The notes under the pieces: model-generated | Told to the model about the DNA's origin: nothing | The model's database searches: none | The model's input: only the letters and a program-made list of their open reading frames with translations | Assembly (NCBI GenBank): GCA_917880885.1 | Contig: OU862917.1 | Span: 53,428,727-53,492,726, forward strand | Direction of reading: 5' to 3' | Length of the DNA: 64,000 bases | Source: Limnephilus marmoratus | Taxonomy: Eukaryota > Arthropoda > Insecta > Trichoptera > Limnephilidae | Part shown: in pieces, positions 32,289 through 43,278 of the stretch | How positions within the stretch are numbered: the stretch's first letter is position 1 | Layout of the letters: every line of letters starts with the position of its first letter | Position numbers and translations under genes: made by a program

Positions 32289-33912
32289 TTCTTATGTATC
32301 TTGAAGAGATGAATCATTTAAATTTACTGAATTTAAAGTTAATGTTCTTTATACAAATAGAACGGCGTCATATGCGCCTTGCAATTTTTACCTCATGTGG
32401 GTATTTGAAAATAGTACCTGGCTATTATAGACTTAGAGGTCATGTGTTTTGTCCAGCCGTCATTATAGATGGCCGCATTATAAATGGTGTAACAAACCCG
32501 ACTTTGTTTTATACCTACCTACATTAAGATTTACACCAAGAATGACAGAATATATCATAATTTACGCAAATTTTAAATTTCATTTCATTTCTTGTGCAAA
32601 TATCAAAATGGTAACTGGAAATAATTGTTTTCAATGACTTCATTCAAGCTTAAATTATTGCAAATTGATTACAAGTACGCAACGCGTACAATCAACATTC
32701 TAAATTGAAGGTACAATGGAGAAAAACCAGATATTGAACCAGAATATTATTTAGCTCTACACGGTCATAATATGAAGTACAGGTAGATATTGTACTATGA
32801 TTGGCGATAAAAGTTGTGCTGTTAATCAAATAAATTTCTAATAAGTAATAACGAGCCACAATCGCCGACAAGAGAGATTTGTGAAACCTACGGAAAGTAA
32901 AAATCTCTCGATTCAATCAATAATCTAAGATCTGCCAACAGAATCAGCCATCACATGTAGAAAATCTCGATCAGACGTAATATTAGTGAAAATGTTCGCG
33001 GTGGCGCAATTTTGTTCTTCGGTTTCTTTATTTATTTAATTCCTGACTGTGTTCCCACATTTCTAAACGTTTTCACGAGCACATATTACGAATTACAGTT
33101 TTAGGACGGATTGTATGACTTCGATTTCTGTTAGTATTCTGTTAGTCCTATTCGAATTCTGTTAGTATTACACTAACAGAATTCGAATAGGACTTTCACA
33201 GAACTTGAATGTTAACTTTTATTGCTGAATTGTTCAAATTCTTTGAAACAAATCGCCCGAAGATTTTTTAAGGGCCCTTGAGGAGGCTTTTAAAATGCTT
33301 ACAAAGTATTTAAATGGGTTGAAACTTGCTGAATTTGAGGTAATATTTAACAAAATCAAAACTATAAGAATTTGCCAAGATTATTTTTATTTAATCTAAA
33401 AATATTGTTTATTTACAAAGATTATAATATTCTCCTCTGCGTTGAGAGTTCACCTGTATTGTGGAGTACTTTTTTTCTAGGGTAATTTGATTCAGTATAG
33501 TGGGAGGAGACAATATACCTAAAAACAATTTAAAATTAAGCAATAATTATAAGATCAGCACAATTTCAACACAATTAAAATTGTAGGTAAATTGTTTTAT
33601 TCTTTACGTGTAGAAGTTTTATAACAACTTTCAACAGCTTGTTGTTATTGGTGCGAAAGAGTAGAAACTATAGAACATAATAACTAGTAACTTACCTCGA
33701 ATCTTTCTCCCAATCTCTGATTCAGTTGGTTTTGGTTCGCAAGGCTTGGCGACTCGAAGTCTGCACAGCGATGCCTTGTGGTTTGAAAGTAACCTGTGCG
33801 TCACAGGGCTGTCACATGGTATCAAAGTAGAGAACTTGTCCAATTTCTTCAATTAAAATGATGTCGATTAATCTTAAAATATCGTCCTTTTTTACTATCC
33901 ATAGGTAAGTAA
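32289..33912. other. No gene; one perfect hairpin
   Basis: TGTCCAGCCGTCATTATAGA near 32451 echoes the preceding Helitron. A perfect hairpin lies at 33145-33193. The minus frame at 33631-33852 (73 codons) has no domain. TAA at 33910-33912 is the left duplication of the Harbinger element. Confidence 0.45.
33145..33193. repeat. Perfect 22-bp-arm hairpin
   Basis: GTCCTATTCGAATTCTGTTA plus GT, then a 5-nt loop (ATTAC), then the exact complement. TTCTGTTAGT occurs twice more just upstream (33126-33146). It could be a small palindromic insertion or template-switch product. Confidence 0.85.
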
Positions 33913-34100
33913 GGCCTCATTCTCACGGGAGCTTTTTTAACGTCCGTTAAAAAAGCGTTCAAATAGGACAAATGCATTTCCAAGTATATGTTCATAACTC
34001 AGCGCTTTTAAAACGCGACGCTTTTTTATCGAGCAGTGTTGCATTTTGAGCGCTGGGCGTTGTTATTATTATTATTCACACGAGCGGTAAAACAGCGCCG

Positions 34101-34352
34101 GTGCATCAATCTTCATCCGTTAATCCTGTACATCCATCTAAAGTAATTAGGATTCTAGATAATCGTCGATATCGCCCCGCTAATGCTGCAAGTTCTAGGA
34201 CACACTCCGCACAAAGCTTTTTTACCACTTTCAACCCAAATATTTGCCCATATCCATCCAACACTGACGAATCAAGTTCAATAACTGTTCAGAGCCCATT
34301 GACCAATATAAGTTCACAAGAAGAATTTTACTTATCTCCAGATGATTGTTAA
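34101..34352 (+). pseudogene. Possible accessory-protein 3' exon of the Harbinger element
   Basis: This 83-codon frame is rich in Ser, Pro and Asn and ends EEFYLSPDDC before a stop. An AATAAA-like signal (TTTTTAATAAATATAAA) follows about 15-30 bp later. PIF/Harbinger elements encode a second Myb/MADF-type protein transcribed separately, and position and orientation (convergent with the transposase) fit its C-terminal part. There is no DNA-binding domain in what remains, so the identity is inferred from context only. Confidence 0.35.
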
Positions 34353-34413
34353 ATTTAATATCCAAGTTTTTAATAAATATAAATTGTTTTGTAATTTTAT
34401 AATTATTGTTTTA

Positions 34414-34704
34414 TTTACCTCAGTGTAACAGCTGGTCGTTGTACCGGTGGTATCGCCAAACGCATGTTGGTATCTTGAAGTTTATTCGAGGCCCCAATAT
34501 CGTCAACAGTTCGTCAAATGTTGTAATAGACATTCGAATATAACTAAAAAAATTATCGGGGTATTCTTCGTACAATGTCACAAACTGCCCTTTTAAGTAT
34601 CTCAGTTCATTTAAAGGATGAACCCAAAATGCCTTTTGTTTTCTTTTTCGTCTTCTAACAACACAAATCGCTATTGCTATTAATTTTGCAGAAACAATTT
34701 CCAC
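34414..34704 (-). pseudogene. Harbinger transposase, N-terminal remnant
   Basis: The Met at 34704 opens a frame with an Arg/Lys-rich stretch (VVRRRKRKQKAFWVHPLNE), then GQFVTLYEEYP, FFSYIRMSITTFDELLTILG and PRIN. This is the conserved FWVHP...F..YFRMS...FDELL..GP.I pattern of PIF/Harbinger (DDE_Tnp_4) transposases. After GPRIN a 1-nt shift occurs: the family continuation (QDTNMRLAIPPVQRPAVTLR) is readable in the next frame down to about 34414, where the element's deletion begins. It encodes no catalytic residues. Confidence 0.85.
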
Positions 34705-34835
34705 GTCTTACTGAAGCGAGAAACGAAACAAGAGTGATTTTTAAGCGTTCATATGAACAATCATATCGAGAACGTTATAAAAGCGCCAACGCCGAGTTTT
34801 ATCACGACGTTTTTTTAAGTCTCGTGCGAAACGCC

Positions 34836-36069
34836 TAAAACAATAAGAAAAATAAAAAAAAAATCAAAACACATCAGTTACCCGTTTTAATATATTATTT
34901 TTTTATTCTTTCTCTTCTCTTTCTACAAAATATTTATGTATCTAGGGATAATTAATTAATATGCAAAGCAAACACCAGTTACCTACCTTTATGTTTTAAT
35001 TCTTTATTATTAAGTACGTGTACAACCTTTTATTTTATTATTATAATTTTAATAAGTATGCCAAATAACGTCTTAATCTATTTTTATTTTTTATTCTTTT
35101 TCTCGTCTTTTTTTTTTCTTTTTCTTTTTTTGCTACTAAATATGTATGTTAGTTCATCCAAATTTAACTGTCCTAAATCGGGAATTTCTCCTAATTGGAC
35201 AGTCAAAACATTTTACAAATCGACCCTTTGGAAAAACAAGGTTCCATCTGTTCCGGTAACCTCATGCGAAAATGAACTGTAAAGTCGCTTAGGTACTGTA
35301 GATGTAGATCCCTTTATCGCATGACATTACAGCGACAGATCGACCTTGTTATTTCAAAGGGTCGAAAGTGTTGTAGAACATATACGAGTATATCACGTAC
35401 TAAATAAATAAATACAAGTAAGATACGTTTTTAGATTTTCGGCACATCTACCGGATCTGCCATGATGATGGACACTGCAACGCTGTCCGAAAGAAGGAGG
35501 TAGCGCAACACGGCATAACACCCCAAAAACAAATAACGAAAATTCAAGTACTAAGTTTATTGAATAAGTGCAAACTATCAGTAAACTCACGTTCCAATCG
35601 CGAATATGGATCTCACCGGGAATATTGAAACAAAGATGGAAATCGTACGAAGACTTGGAAAGAGCGAAGATATGTAGAAAGATCTGATTGTACGATAAAA
35701 AAAGTTTAATCAGTGGGCAACTTCATCTTGGCATTACCGAGTCTACGCTCTATGATCGGCACGAACTCGTAGCACGATTAATAGATTCACTGTTGAAATT
35801 CTCATATCATTGGATGACAGTTGGTTGGAAAAAAAACAAGTAAGTAGTCATCCACAGTTGAGGTGGGGTAATGTCCTAAAGAGATTTGACGGTTTTGGAT
35901 GAGTACGAGCACAAGAGCTGCCAAGAATATGCAAAACTGGAGATATTCGAGAATCAGCTATTACAACTTATTCAATAGTTTATTTTTCTACTTAAATTTG
36001 CATTTCTAAAGTAAAATTCACGGCTTATTTTTATGTCTTTTATTTCATACCAATTGATTTCAAAAGAAG
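34836..36069. other. No gene; repeat piece at 35450-35540
   Basis: GATGATGGACACTGCAACGC, TGTCCGAAAG and GGAGGTAGCGCAACACGGC match 6520-6580 inside the hAT element. The frame at 35058-35282 starts in a T-run and lacks a domain. A weak CENP-B/pogo-like start (KMEIVRRLGKSEDM near 35630) is not supported downstream. Confidence 0.45.
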
Positions 36070-36578
36070 TTTTCCTCCTTTTTAAACGACTTCAAAAAGG
36101 AGGATGTTCTCAATTCGACTGTATTTTTTTTATTTTTATGTTTGTTACCTCAGAACTTTTGACTGGGTTAACCGATATTGATGATTCTTTTTTTATTTGA
36201 AAGCTGGTGCTTTCCTTGTGGTCCCATTTTAATTTGGTCCAGTTCCGACAATGGCATCCATGAGAAAACCATATAAGTCTTAAATTTGCATTAAGTATGT
36301 GCGCGATAAATGGACGAATAACTCAATATCACGCCAACCGATTTCGATTATTCTTTTTTTATTGGAAAGGATGTCCTTCAAGGGTAATTTGATGAGAGTT
36401 TGGTTAGGTTTTGATTATCGGATCCATGAAAAATTAACGAAACTCGGCTGAATCTCTTAATTTGACCCTAACGTCGTTATGGTCAAATTATGTCTGTCTC
36501 ATATGAGCCGCACGTTTAGTGGGTTTACCCATATTCAGACAAATTAGTTAGTGTACTTCAGATTCACTAAAAATCAAA
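36070..36578. repeat. Lepidopteran CGACTTCAAAAAGGAGGA repeat
   Basis: CCTCCTTTTTAAACGACTTC then AAAAAGGAGGATGTTC is a small hairpin. AATTCGACTGTATTTTTTT, ACCTCAGAACTTTTGACTGG, GAAAGCTGGTGCTTTCC and GGTCCAGTTCCGACAATGGC follow. I recognise this word order as a very common repeat in lepidopteran genomes, but I cannot state its class. CGACTTCAAAAAATGC reappears at the start of the palindrome that follows. Confidence 0.55.
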
Positions 36579-36953
36579 AAATAAACAAAAATTTTAACAA
36601 AACAAAAAAACGACTTCAAAAAATGCACTAAAAAGTAAAAAATAATTTCGTATTCTTCTACAACTTCATAATCAACTTACTTTTTCTAATCATCAAAATG
36701 TAGGTACGATTGTTATTTTTGGAGTCGGTGTCAGCCAGTCGCTTGTGCGACACAAGCACATCTCACCTATAACTATGTATGTAGTTACAAACCTACCTTG
36801 ACTGACACCGACTCCAAAAATAAAAATCGTACCTACATATTGATGATTAGAAGTAAGTTGATTATGAAGTTGTAGAAGAATACGAAATTATTTTTTACTT
36901 TTTAGTACATTTTTTGAAGTCGTTTTTTTGTTTTGTTAAAATTTTTGTTTATT
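36579..36953. repeat. Large palindrome, ~160-bp arms
   Basis: The left arm (about 36579-36747) and right arm (about 36797-36953) are near-identical complements. AACAAAATTTTTGTTTAT-type ends, CGACTTCAAAAAATG, AATTTCGTATTCTTCTAC, AACTTCATAATCAACTTAC and GGAGTCGGTGTCAG all have inverted partners. The ~50-bp spacer is CCAGTCGCTTGTGCG... It is fold-back type, with no coding. Confidence 0.85.
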
Positions 36954-38554
36954 CATTTTTGCATCTGATAACCCTACCTGAGAGTTACTTGAACTCTGAA
37001 AAACCTCCGAGAATATCACTCACAGAATCAGCACAATTGGCACTTAGCAAACTAAACCCATTCAATCCCTAGAATAATGCGTCAAACAATCAATCTTCAT
37101 TGATTTAATCCGTTTCTTTTTGTGCGGAGATTTGAAATTGCCCACCGTCCTTCGTTCCACTGGGTTCAGTCGAGCGGAGGCTGTCTGAGGCACAAGAATT
37201 CTAACGGAAATCGCAAATCAAAGCCTTTATTCTTGGCAATGTGGTAAATTAAAACAACCATGATAAGTCTACGCGGACTGTTTTGCGCACTGAAAACGAT
37301 CCAATTTGTTCACTCTGAAAAGTTACCACAGTGTTGAGTTATGAGATCGTATTATCATTTTAAGGCCGCTTGTATGTTTTGTTTTGAATAGACCTCTGTA
37401 ATGATTATTATTTGCAGCAGTAATATAAAATATGAATGCCTCCACTTCGTAAAAAGATTTAGGTGGCTTTGCGATCTTTTCAATGGAGTACTCAAATGAT
37501 GGCTCCTTTTATGTGAGTGCAGAATAGTGTATAGATTGCAAACCTTGGCCCCAATGTGTGACCCACGGCGTGGAAGGATTGTGAATAGTGCTGTATGAAT
37601 AATTATTTTGAAACTACATCAAAGGCATCCATTATTATTGTGGACTTAATAACCAACTCTCCCTTTGTTTATTTCTTTCTTGCACAATGCCGTGAACTGT
37701 CTTTGTCAGCAATAAATGTATGAATGTGTGAACAAGAATACCTGTTTATTATTTAAGATGGTTGGTAACCGATAACTATCCTAACAGTCTGTAGCGTAAT
37801 GTCGTCAGTTGTATATGTGTGTGTCTTGTTATTATGGTACTTGTAGGTGACCTACTTTGCGAATATTATGATTTTTGTCGAGTTGATCTCGTTTCTACTG
37901 CATTAAATGAAATTTGTAATGCTCATTTTGACTATTTATTACGCCAAAACGTATTTTTTTAAAACTGACCGCTGGATAAAGTACTTGTATCATATCACTT
38001 ACACGCCCACTACATTTGGACGATCGACGTCACGAGATATTATTGACATAGGGTCCAGACTGGAATCCATGGACTCCAGAGTGTCAAAACCAGATTTTTG
38101 ATTGGGGGTTACGGATTACGGGAGTCTCACTTTGTGACCTTGTGGGATGCTCTATTGTTGATGAGCCGGGCATGAAATTCCTGCTGTTCTTTAGAAGAAA
38201 TAGAAATATCCCAGATAAAGAGGCTTGGATATGCATTCAGGACACAGCTAAATTCTACCGACATTTCTGGAGGAAATGCGTCCAGCTTGTCGCACCAAAC
38301 AAAGCTATAGAAAATTTTATTGGAGCTGTGGAATTAGACACTGGGTCCACGTCCACAGTGAACTAAGCCGAGGGTACCAAAATAGAGTATGGGGAGACCT
38401 TTTTTCACCAAAGTAAGATTTCCTTTGGTGAAAAAATATGATATGTGAAACAACTTGACACCATTTTATTACGTTCATATTATTTATTACAAATTTGTTT
38501 TATAAATATTGTACCAAAACTAAAAATAAGACAAGGTGTGTGTATGAAACAACT
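36954..38554. other. No supportable gene; one small hairpin
   Basis: The frame at 38142-38366 (74 codons, KEAWICIQDTAKFYRHFW) is preceded by stops and matches nothing I know. TTTTTTCACCAAAG / CTTTGGTGAAAAAA (38400-38436) is a clean hairpin just after it. The rest is unassigned. Confidence 0.4.
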
Positions 38555-38743
38555 TTAAAACCTGGCGTTATGAAATTTGCACATTTCTGTCATTAATCAT
38601 TACTCTTTTCAGTTTGTAATACCCATTCAACTGTCAAACAAAAAGACAGTACGCCAAATTGTTAGTTCCATATTTTTACAATATGAAAAACATTTTGAAA
38701 GAAAAAGTTTTAAACTCGGGCGAAGCCGGGATGTAACTACTAG
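38555..38743 (+). mobile_element. Helitron-like 3' end
   Basis: CTGGCGTTATGAAATTTGCA is shared with copies at 7400 and 62495. The end TCGGGCGAAGCCGGGATG, then TAACTACTAG|T, has the GGGCGAAGCCGGG stem-loop-like text and CTAG terminus of lepidopteran Helitrons. The 5' limit is unclear. Confidence 0.55.
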
Positions 38744-39659
38744 TGATACATACCTAATACATATTATACAAAGACAGTTAACTTTCATCTGCAGTATGTA
38801 AGAATCAAATTATCTAATGATAATGAATCCACATTGTGAAACCCAACATATTGTACATTGTACGTGGAGTAAAAATGGCGGTCGATTTTGAAAGTTTTGT
38901 CTCGCGTCGCGTAGGTACTTTCTTTATTTAGTTTCGCGCTGTTTTCTGTCTGACATGGTTAGGTAACGCGCGTTACGTCACTGCGCATGCTCAATATGGT
39001 TTATTATTCATCTCGTGGAGAGGTATGGAAAATCTAACGGAATGGAAGTACTAGCTTATATAATGAGATAAGAAGGAAGATTGGTATCGTGAAAAGTGCC
39101 AATGATGAACATTTACATAAACGAACATTAGACTTGCGAAGACGTTGCTTTTTCTAACTTCCTTTGTGGCGTATTATGAATAGAATTATTGCGGTAGAGA
39201 AGAAAAATCAACTCTTTGACTTGACTTGTTGTTGAGGTGTCGAATTCTGAAAATGTCTTGATAAGCCATAACTAGTCTTCATAGGTACTACCTACAGTCT
39301 GCAAAATGGAACAAATCTAGAGATGTTGGTAAACGAGCAAGAGAAATTTGCTTCTTATTGCCTATTTTGTCCAACAATTGTCTTGCCCGTCAATAGTCTT
39401 TCCTAGCAAGTTGTTGGCCGTCAATATTGCCGTAATGCATGACTAATTCAAAACCCAAAAAACAATCTCTCGTAATAACTCTACCAAACTTGTATCAACG
39501 TGGATGCAAAATCGCAAAGTTATTTCTCTTACCAAATTATGACGGTTTAGGTATAGGGTAGATGGCGAACAGAGAAGCACATATTTATTTCTTAATTTTC
39601 TCCATAAAACGGTCATACCATAGAAGTTTACAAATTTGAGTTACACGTAAGTATAAAAA
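38744..39659. other. No supportable gene
   Basis: TTACGTCACTGCGCATGCTC (38973-38992) sits in a slightly GC-richer patch, and nothing coding was found. No repeat partner was seen. Confidence 0.4.
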
Positions 39660-39830
39660 GGTCATGTGGCAGTTTTACTATTGTGTCAAAAGGTAGTTGG
39701 TGAACTGTCTGTAACGTTGAAAATGTCGATGGTCAATGCAGAATCGTTAAGTAGTTAAGTCGTTCTGTCGATTGGCGCGTTCTGATAGGCAGAAGTCCAC
39801 GCTTTCGGAGCTTACAATATTGATGGGATA
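39660..39830. repeat. Dispersed repeat, inverted relative to 17490-17655
   Basis: GTCAAAAGGTAGTTGGTG, AACTGTCTGTAACGTTG, GATTGGCGCGTTCTGATAGG and CACGCTTTCGGAGCTTAC match the complement of 17490-17655. It could be an LTR or a MITE piece. No protein evidence was found. Confidence 0.5.
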
Positions 39831-40384
39831 TATATAACGGAGTGAGAAGGAAATTGCAAGAAGGCAATTCTCGACAATCTTGCCAGGAAATATGGAAATT
39901 CGAAAAGTTACGGCAAGAAATTGCCGTGAAAACTTGCTCGTTTAGCAGAGCTTTAAGGCCAAACGACTCATACCACTTGTGTTATGAAGTGATGATATTA
40001 TGCAGCATCTTGCTATACCACGCCTTTAATTAATCTCCCCCTGGATTAGCAGTTGGAAGGTAAATTTATGTTTTGGTCTTTTGATTTCTTCTTCTTCTTC
40101 ACTTAGTTGGGGATAGTTGTTGCTGATATTATTCAGTCAGTCTACGGCATTGAGAGTCATTTGGTTCAATACAGTTGAGCCTCCGGGGAACTGCTGAAGG
40201 GAAAATTCTTCTATGTTTTCATCTGTTGGAATATGTCCACATCCATACAATTTAGAATTCTTTACGCCTCATTTATGTGTCGTCTACGCACAACGGCTGT
40301 GACTGCACTGGATGCTGTTTAGTGAGGTTCACGTCTACCTAGGGAGAGAGTTTCTGACAGTTTAATAGTAATGTTTTTTTGCTT
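39831..40384. other. No confident gene
   Basis: TTCTTCTTCTTCTTC at 40088-40101 followed by mixed sequence could be a minus-strand LINE tail of the (GAA)n type, but I found no readable protein to support it. Confidence 0.35.
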
Positions 40385-41330
40385 GACCAAGATCTTCGAG
40401 CTTTCTACTTTTATTTGTAGTATATTTTGACAATTTCTTGGACATCCAACCAGTTTCTTTATTTACTTTGTTTCTGATTCTGTCAAGAAATTATATTTTT
40501 TTGCAATTTTTTTAAATTATATGATCTGCTTTTTGAGGCATTCAGAATTGAATCTATAATGACACCAAGATGTTGAATTTTTTTATGATTTCGTGATTAA
40601 TGTTAACCTATTTTTTTATTTATTGATATAATATTTTACATTTCATAGTACAATCCAGTAATGTTGGACTCATTGGGTGGCATACCCGTGCCAAGGCCCC
40701 CATTTTATAATATAAGAACTTATACATAATACATTTTGAAAAAAAAAAAATCTTGGTGACGAAAAAAAACTTAAAATTAAGATAAATTTAAATTAAAAAT
40801 AAAGATTAAATTAAAATGCAAGTAAAAATAATATTAAATGAAAATCGGCAATTATGATTTGTGTGTTTGTGAATGTTGCGTGTTTTATATAGGTTTTGTG
40901 TGTTGCGTGTATATGTTTTATTCTTTTATGTTATAAAATTTTGGTAATATTGTCTTTTTTGTTCTTTAATCTATTTTTTTATTTATTTTGTGTCCGAGTT
41001 TATTTTTGTTTTCCTCAATTTTTGTTACAAGCGAAAGACTGTTGAATGCTTTTATAGCATGGTATTTATGGTGTCTTTGTCCAAAGGTAGTGTTTACGTC
41101 GGAGTTTTTATGTTTTCTTTGTACGCTTGTCTAACCGGCTGTTAGTGATATTTTGTGTTTGTTGGAGTTTGTTTTTTTGGTCAAAAAAGTAGTTTAGTAG
41201 TGTTTTAACATATAATTGGGGTATATCTAGTACGTCACAACTTTTATTCAAAATGTATTTTGTATAAATTCTTAAGTTATAAAATGGGGGTCCTAATATT
41301 TGGTCTGAATCGGTCAGTCTATGTTTTATT
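40385..41330 (-). mobile_element. LINE E/Jockey-CR1-group fragments
   Basis: On the minus strand, 41030-41120 gives SDVNTTFGQRHHKYHAIKAF and then NSLSLVTKIEENKNK, the same C-terminal pattern as at 11395-11560. The A-rich region down to about 40600 looks like its 3' UTR. Further down (40600-40385), FKHLGVIIDSILNASKS is the LGVIID motif that follows the RT domain in this group, so a second, differently truncated piece is joined here. Both are full of stops. Confidence 0.6.
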
Positions 41331-41632
41331 AAGTATTACCTATGTCTAAGTGGTACCACGCTGAATTACCGTCCTCATTTACGAAGACCAGGAATAATTT
41401 ATAATAGAATACAAATAATCTCACCGTCGTAATTGTTAAATATTACAACAGTATATTCATTGTCCATAATTCTGCGTGATTTACTGTTGAATGTTCGACA
41501 AAGAAAAGCTGTCGTCACAATGGCAGATAATAATGATAGCAAACACGTCATTATTATTACAATAAGATATTTAGACAAATCGAGGAATGCAAGGATAAAC
41601 AAAACAGCAGGTAATTTTAAAAATATATATTA

Positions 41633-41930
41633 CTAGCCGACCCGACAAACGTTGTTCTGCCATATAAATTATTTTTAGTGAATATTTTGGTTGTTAAATA
41701 AAAAATAACGAAAAATTTAAATTTTTAAAAATTAAATTTTTTAAAATTAGTTATTAAAAAAATTGTCCACAGAAACGTCTCTATCGAAATGTCGCTATCT
41801 CAATGACATTCTTTATTAAAAAATTTACGGTGTAAATTGTTTGTGAGAGTATATTCAATTGACAGTTCTTCAATCTCGAATAATTTTTCATTCACGTATC
41901 GATTCGTCTCTTATTAATTAGGGACGAGGG
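41633..41930 (-). mobile_element. Helitron-like 3' end (ACTAGCCGACCCG type)
   Basis: A|CTAGCCGACCCGACAAACGT then TGTTCTGCCATATAAATTA is the reverse of a ...GGGTCGGCTAG end that is very common in insect genomes. The 5' limit is not defined. Confidence 0.45.
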
Positions 41931-42489
41931 ATGCTATTGGCTAATTTTCACCCCGCGCGCCGCGGCCGCTCAGATGTGATCCCTGGAAGGGATGTGACAG
42001 CAGCTGTCACATCCCTTCCATCCCAGCTGCTGGGATGACCGATATAATATCGTGCGGTAATTCTGGAAAGTTAAGTTGCTTCCCGGGCCTACCCGCGCAC
42101 CTTCAAGTAAACCTCTGGAAGGACTGGAATACTTTCAGCTAACCCGGGTCCCGTAGTGAATAGACTCGTAACTCCCTTGGTAAAAAGCAAAACGAGCGAT
42201 TGGGGGAACAATTAAGTTCCTTTGGGAGTCGCTCAAAAAGAAGAAGATGGAGAGATATGTAATTACAAGTGTTAGAGGAGCGCGCAAATATTTAAAGCGA
42301 TAAAATCGATGCGAAACTTGTGAAAATGTTTAATAAAACACGACTCTTTTAAAATAGAGCAAAAATCTCTTTTGGGCTGTCTAAAACAGCTTTTAAAAAA
42401 ACACTGCGAATTTTTTTCATACATATAACTTGTAAAATAACTGAAACAGACTTGAAAATAATATTTTTCGGAATACACGAGTACTTTGC
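41931..42489. other. GC-rich island with two adjacent hairpins; no gene
   Basis: CCCCGCGCGCCGCGGCCGC at 41951-41969 is unusually GC-rich for the window. It is followed by the hairpin pair at 41985-42037. No RNA gene or ORF was recognised. Confidence 0.5.
41985..42037. repeat. Two abutting near-perfect hairpins
   Basis: GGAAGGGATGTGACAGC, A, then GCTGTCACATCCCTTCC forms a 17-bp stem with a 1-nt loop. It is followed at 42019-42037 by CATCCCAGC, T, GCTGGGATG. The first stem's sequence also occurs once, without its partner, at 30450-30472. Confidence 0.85.
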
Positions 42490-42655
42490 GATTTTTTTCT
42501 GTCGGGGGATTTTTATATAATTTGCATTTCGGCGTAGGGAATGTATAGATACATTATTATCTTAAAAAATTATATTTTTTAAGAGCTTAAAAACTTCAAA
42601 TGTTTAAGGGAGATATGTAAGAAATCAGTAGAAATTCGGGTAGCGGCGGCTTAAG
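42490..42655. repeat. Dispersed repeat X, copy 2
   Basis: GCGATTTTTTTCTGTCGGG, TTAAGAGCTTAAAAACTTC and AATTCGGGTAGCGGCGGCTT match 14455-14645. Confidence 0.6.
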
Positions 42656-42869
42656 TTTCTACTTCAAACACAGCTTGTTTTAAGTAAACCCTGAGGAATT
42701 AAGCATAGCCCACGTAAAATGTAGGTTTTTTTATAAACAATAAACGTGGTAAAAACAAAGAAATCTATTAATTTTGCATGGACCCATAAAGTTTATTGTA
42801 CCTTCTGTCTTGCTTTATTGAACCGTGCCATACTTGCAAATTGATTGTACCAAAAATAAAAACTTTTTT

Positions 42870-43278
42870 TTTACATCAGCTCCACACAGGAGGCCCTGCG
42901 GAAAATAACTCCCCTCAGAGCCTACATCATCTTTGGGGATGCTGTGTAAAGGGTATTTTTAGGAAGATAGGAATCTGGGGGTCAGTGTGTCCAGGGGTGA
43001 CGGACGTATGAATCCATCCCTCCCACTGCTGTGCAAGGCGATGTTCCGAGAGAGTACGGCTGGAGAAGTCGGAGGGACTCCGCCAAACATTTTCTCCCGA
43101 TCCGGCCTGCCATGCAGCTGGTGGGAAGACCCAGACACACCTCACCCCATGAACCCGGGCACCCCTGCTATTTAACTCCCCAAACGTAGCGAACCACTTG
43201 GGGTGACCTATGGCAGAAGTATTGGTTATCCGATAAATGGTTCCCGGGGCGGCCGTACCCATACCCACCTCCCAAATT
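42870..43278 (-). mobile_element. SINE3 copy with internal deletion
   Basis: The minus strand runs from TTTGGGAGGTGGGTATGGG (43275), GCCCCGGGAACCATTTATC and CACCCCAAGTGGTTCGC down to the hairpin (AGCTCCACACAGGAGGCC on the plus strand at 42879). About 45 bp between the ACACTGACCCCCAGATTC and CTAAAAATACCCTTT blocks are missing compared with 30626-31092. Confidence 0.8.

Larger units (their letters stand above)
33913..34835. mobile_element. PIF/Harbinger deletion derivative with TAA TSD
   Basis: The left end GGCCTCATTCTCACGGGAG and right end (reverse complement GGCGTTTCGCACGAGAC) form imperfect TIRs extending through ...AACGTC. The element is flanked by TAA on both sides (33910-33912, 34836-34838), the 3-bp TWA duplication of PIF/Harbinger. 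It keeps the N-terminal part of a Harbinger transposase on the minus strand and a short convergent plus-strand frame, probably the tail of the accessory gene. The core with the DDE catalytic domain is gone. Confidence 0.85.

Noticed and set aside
35600..35960. Pogo/CENP-B-like helix-turn-helix remnant (KMEIVRRLGKSEDM)
   Set aside because: Only about 14 residues fit, and stops follow in every frame; too weak to list.
38142..38366. 74-codon frame as a small host gene
   Set aside because: No recognisable domain, stops directly upstream in frame, no splice sites; cannot be supported.
40385..41330. LTR retrotransposon or retrovirus-like element
   Set aside because: The readable residues (LGVIID, FGQRHHKYHAIKAF) fit non-LTR ORFs; no LTR, protease, integrase or envelope pattern was seen anywhere in the window.
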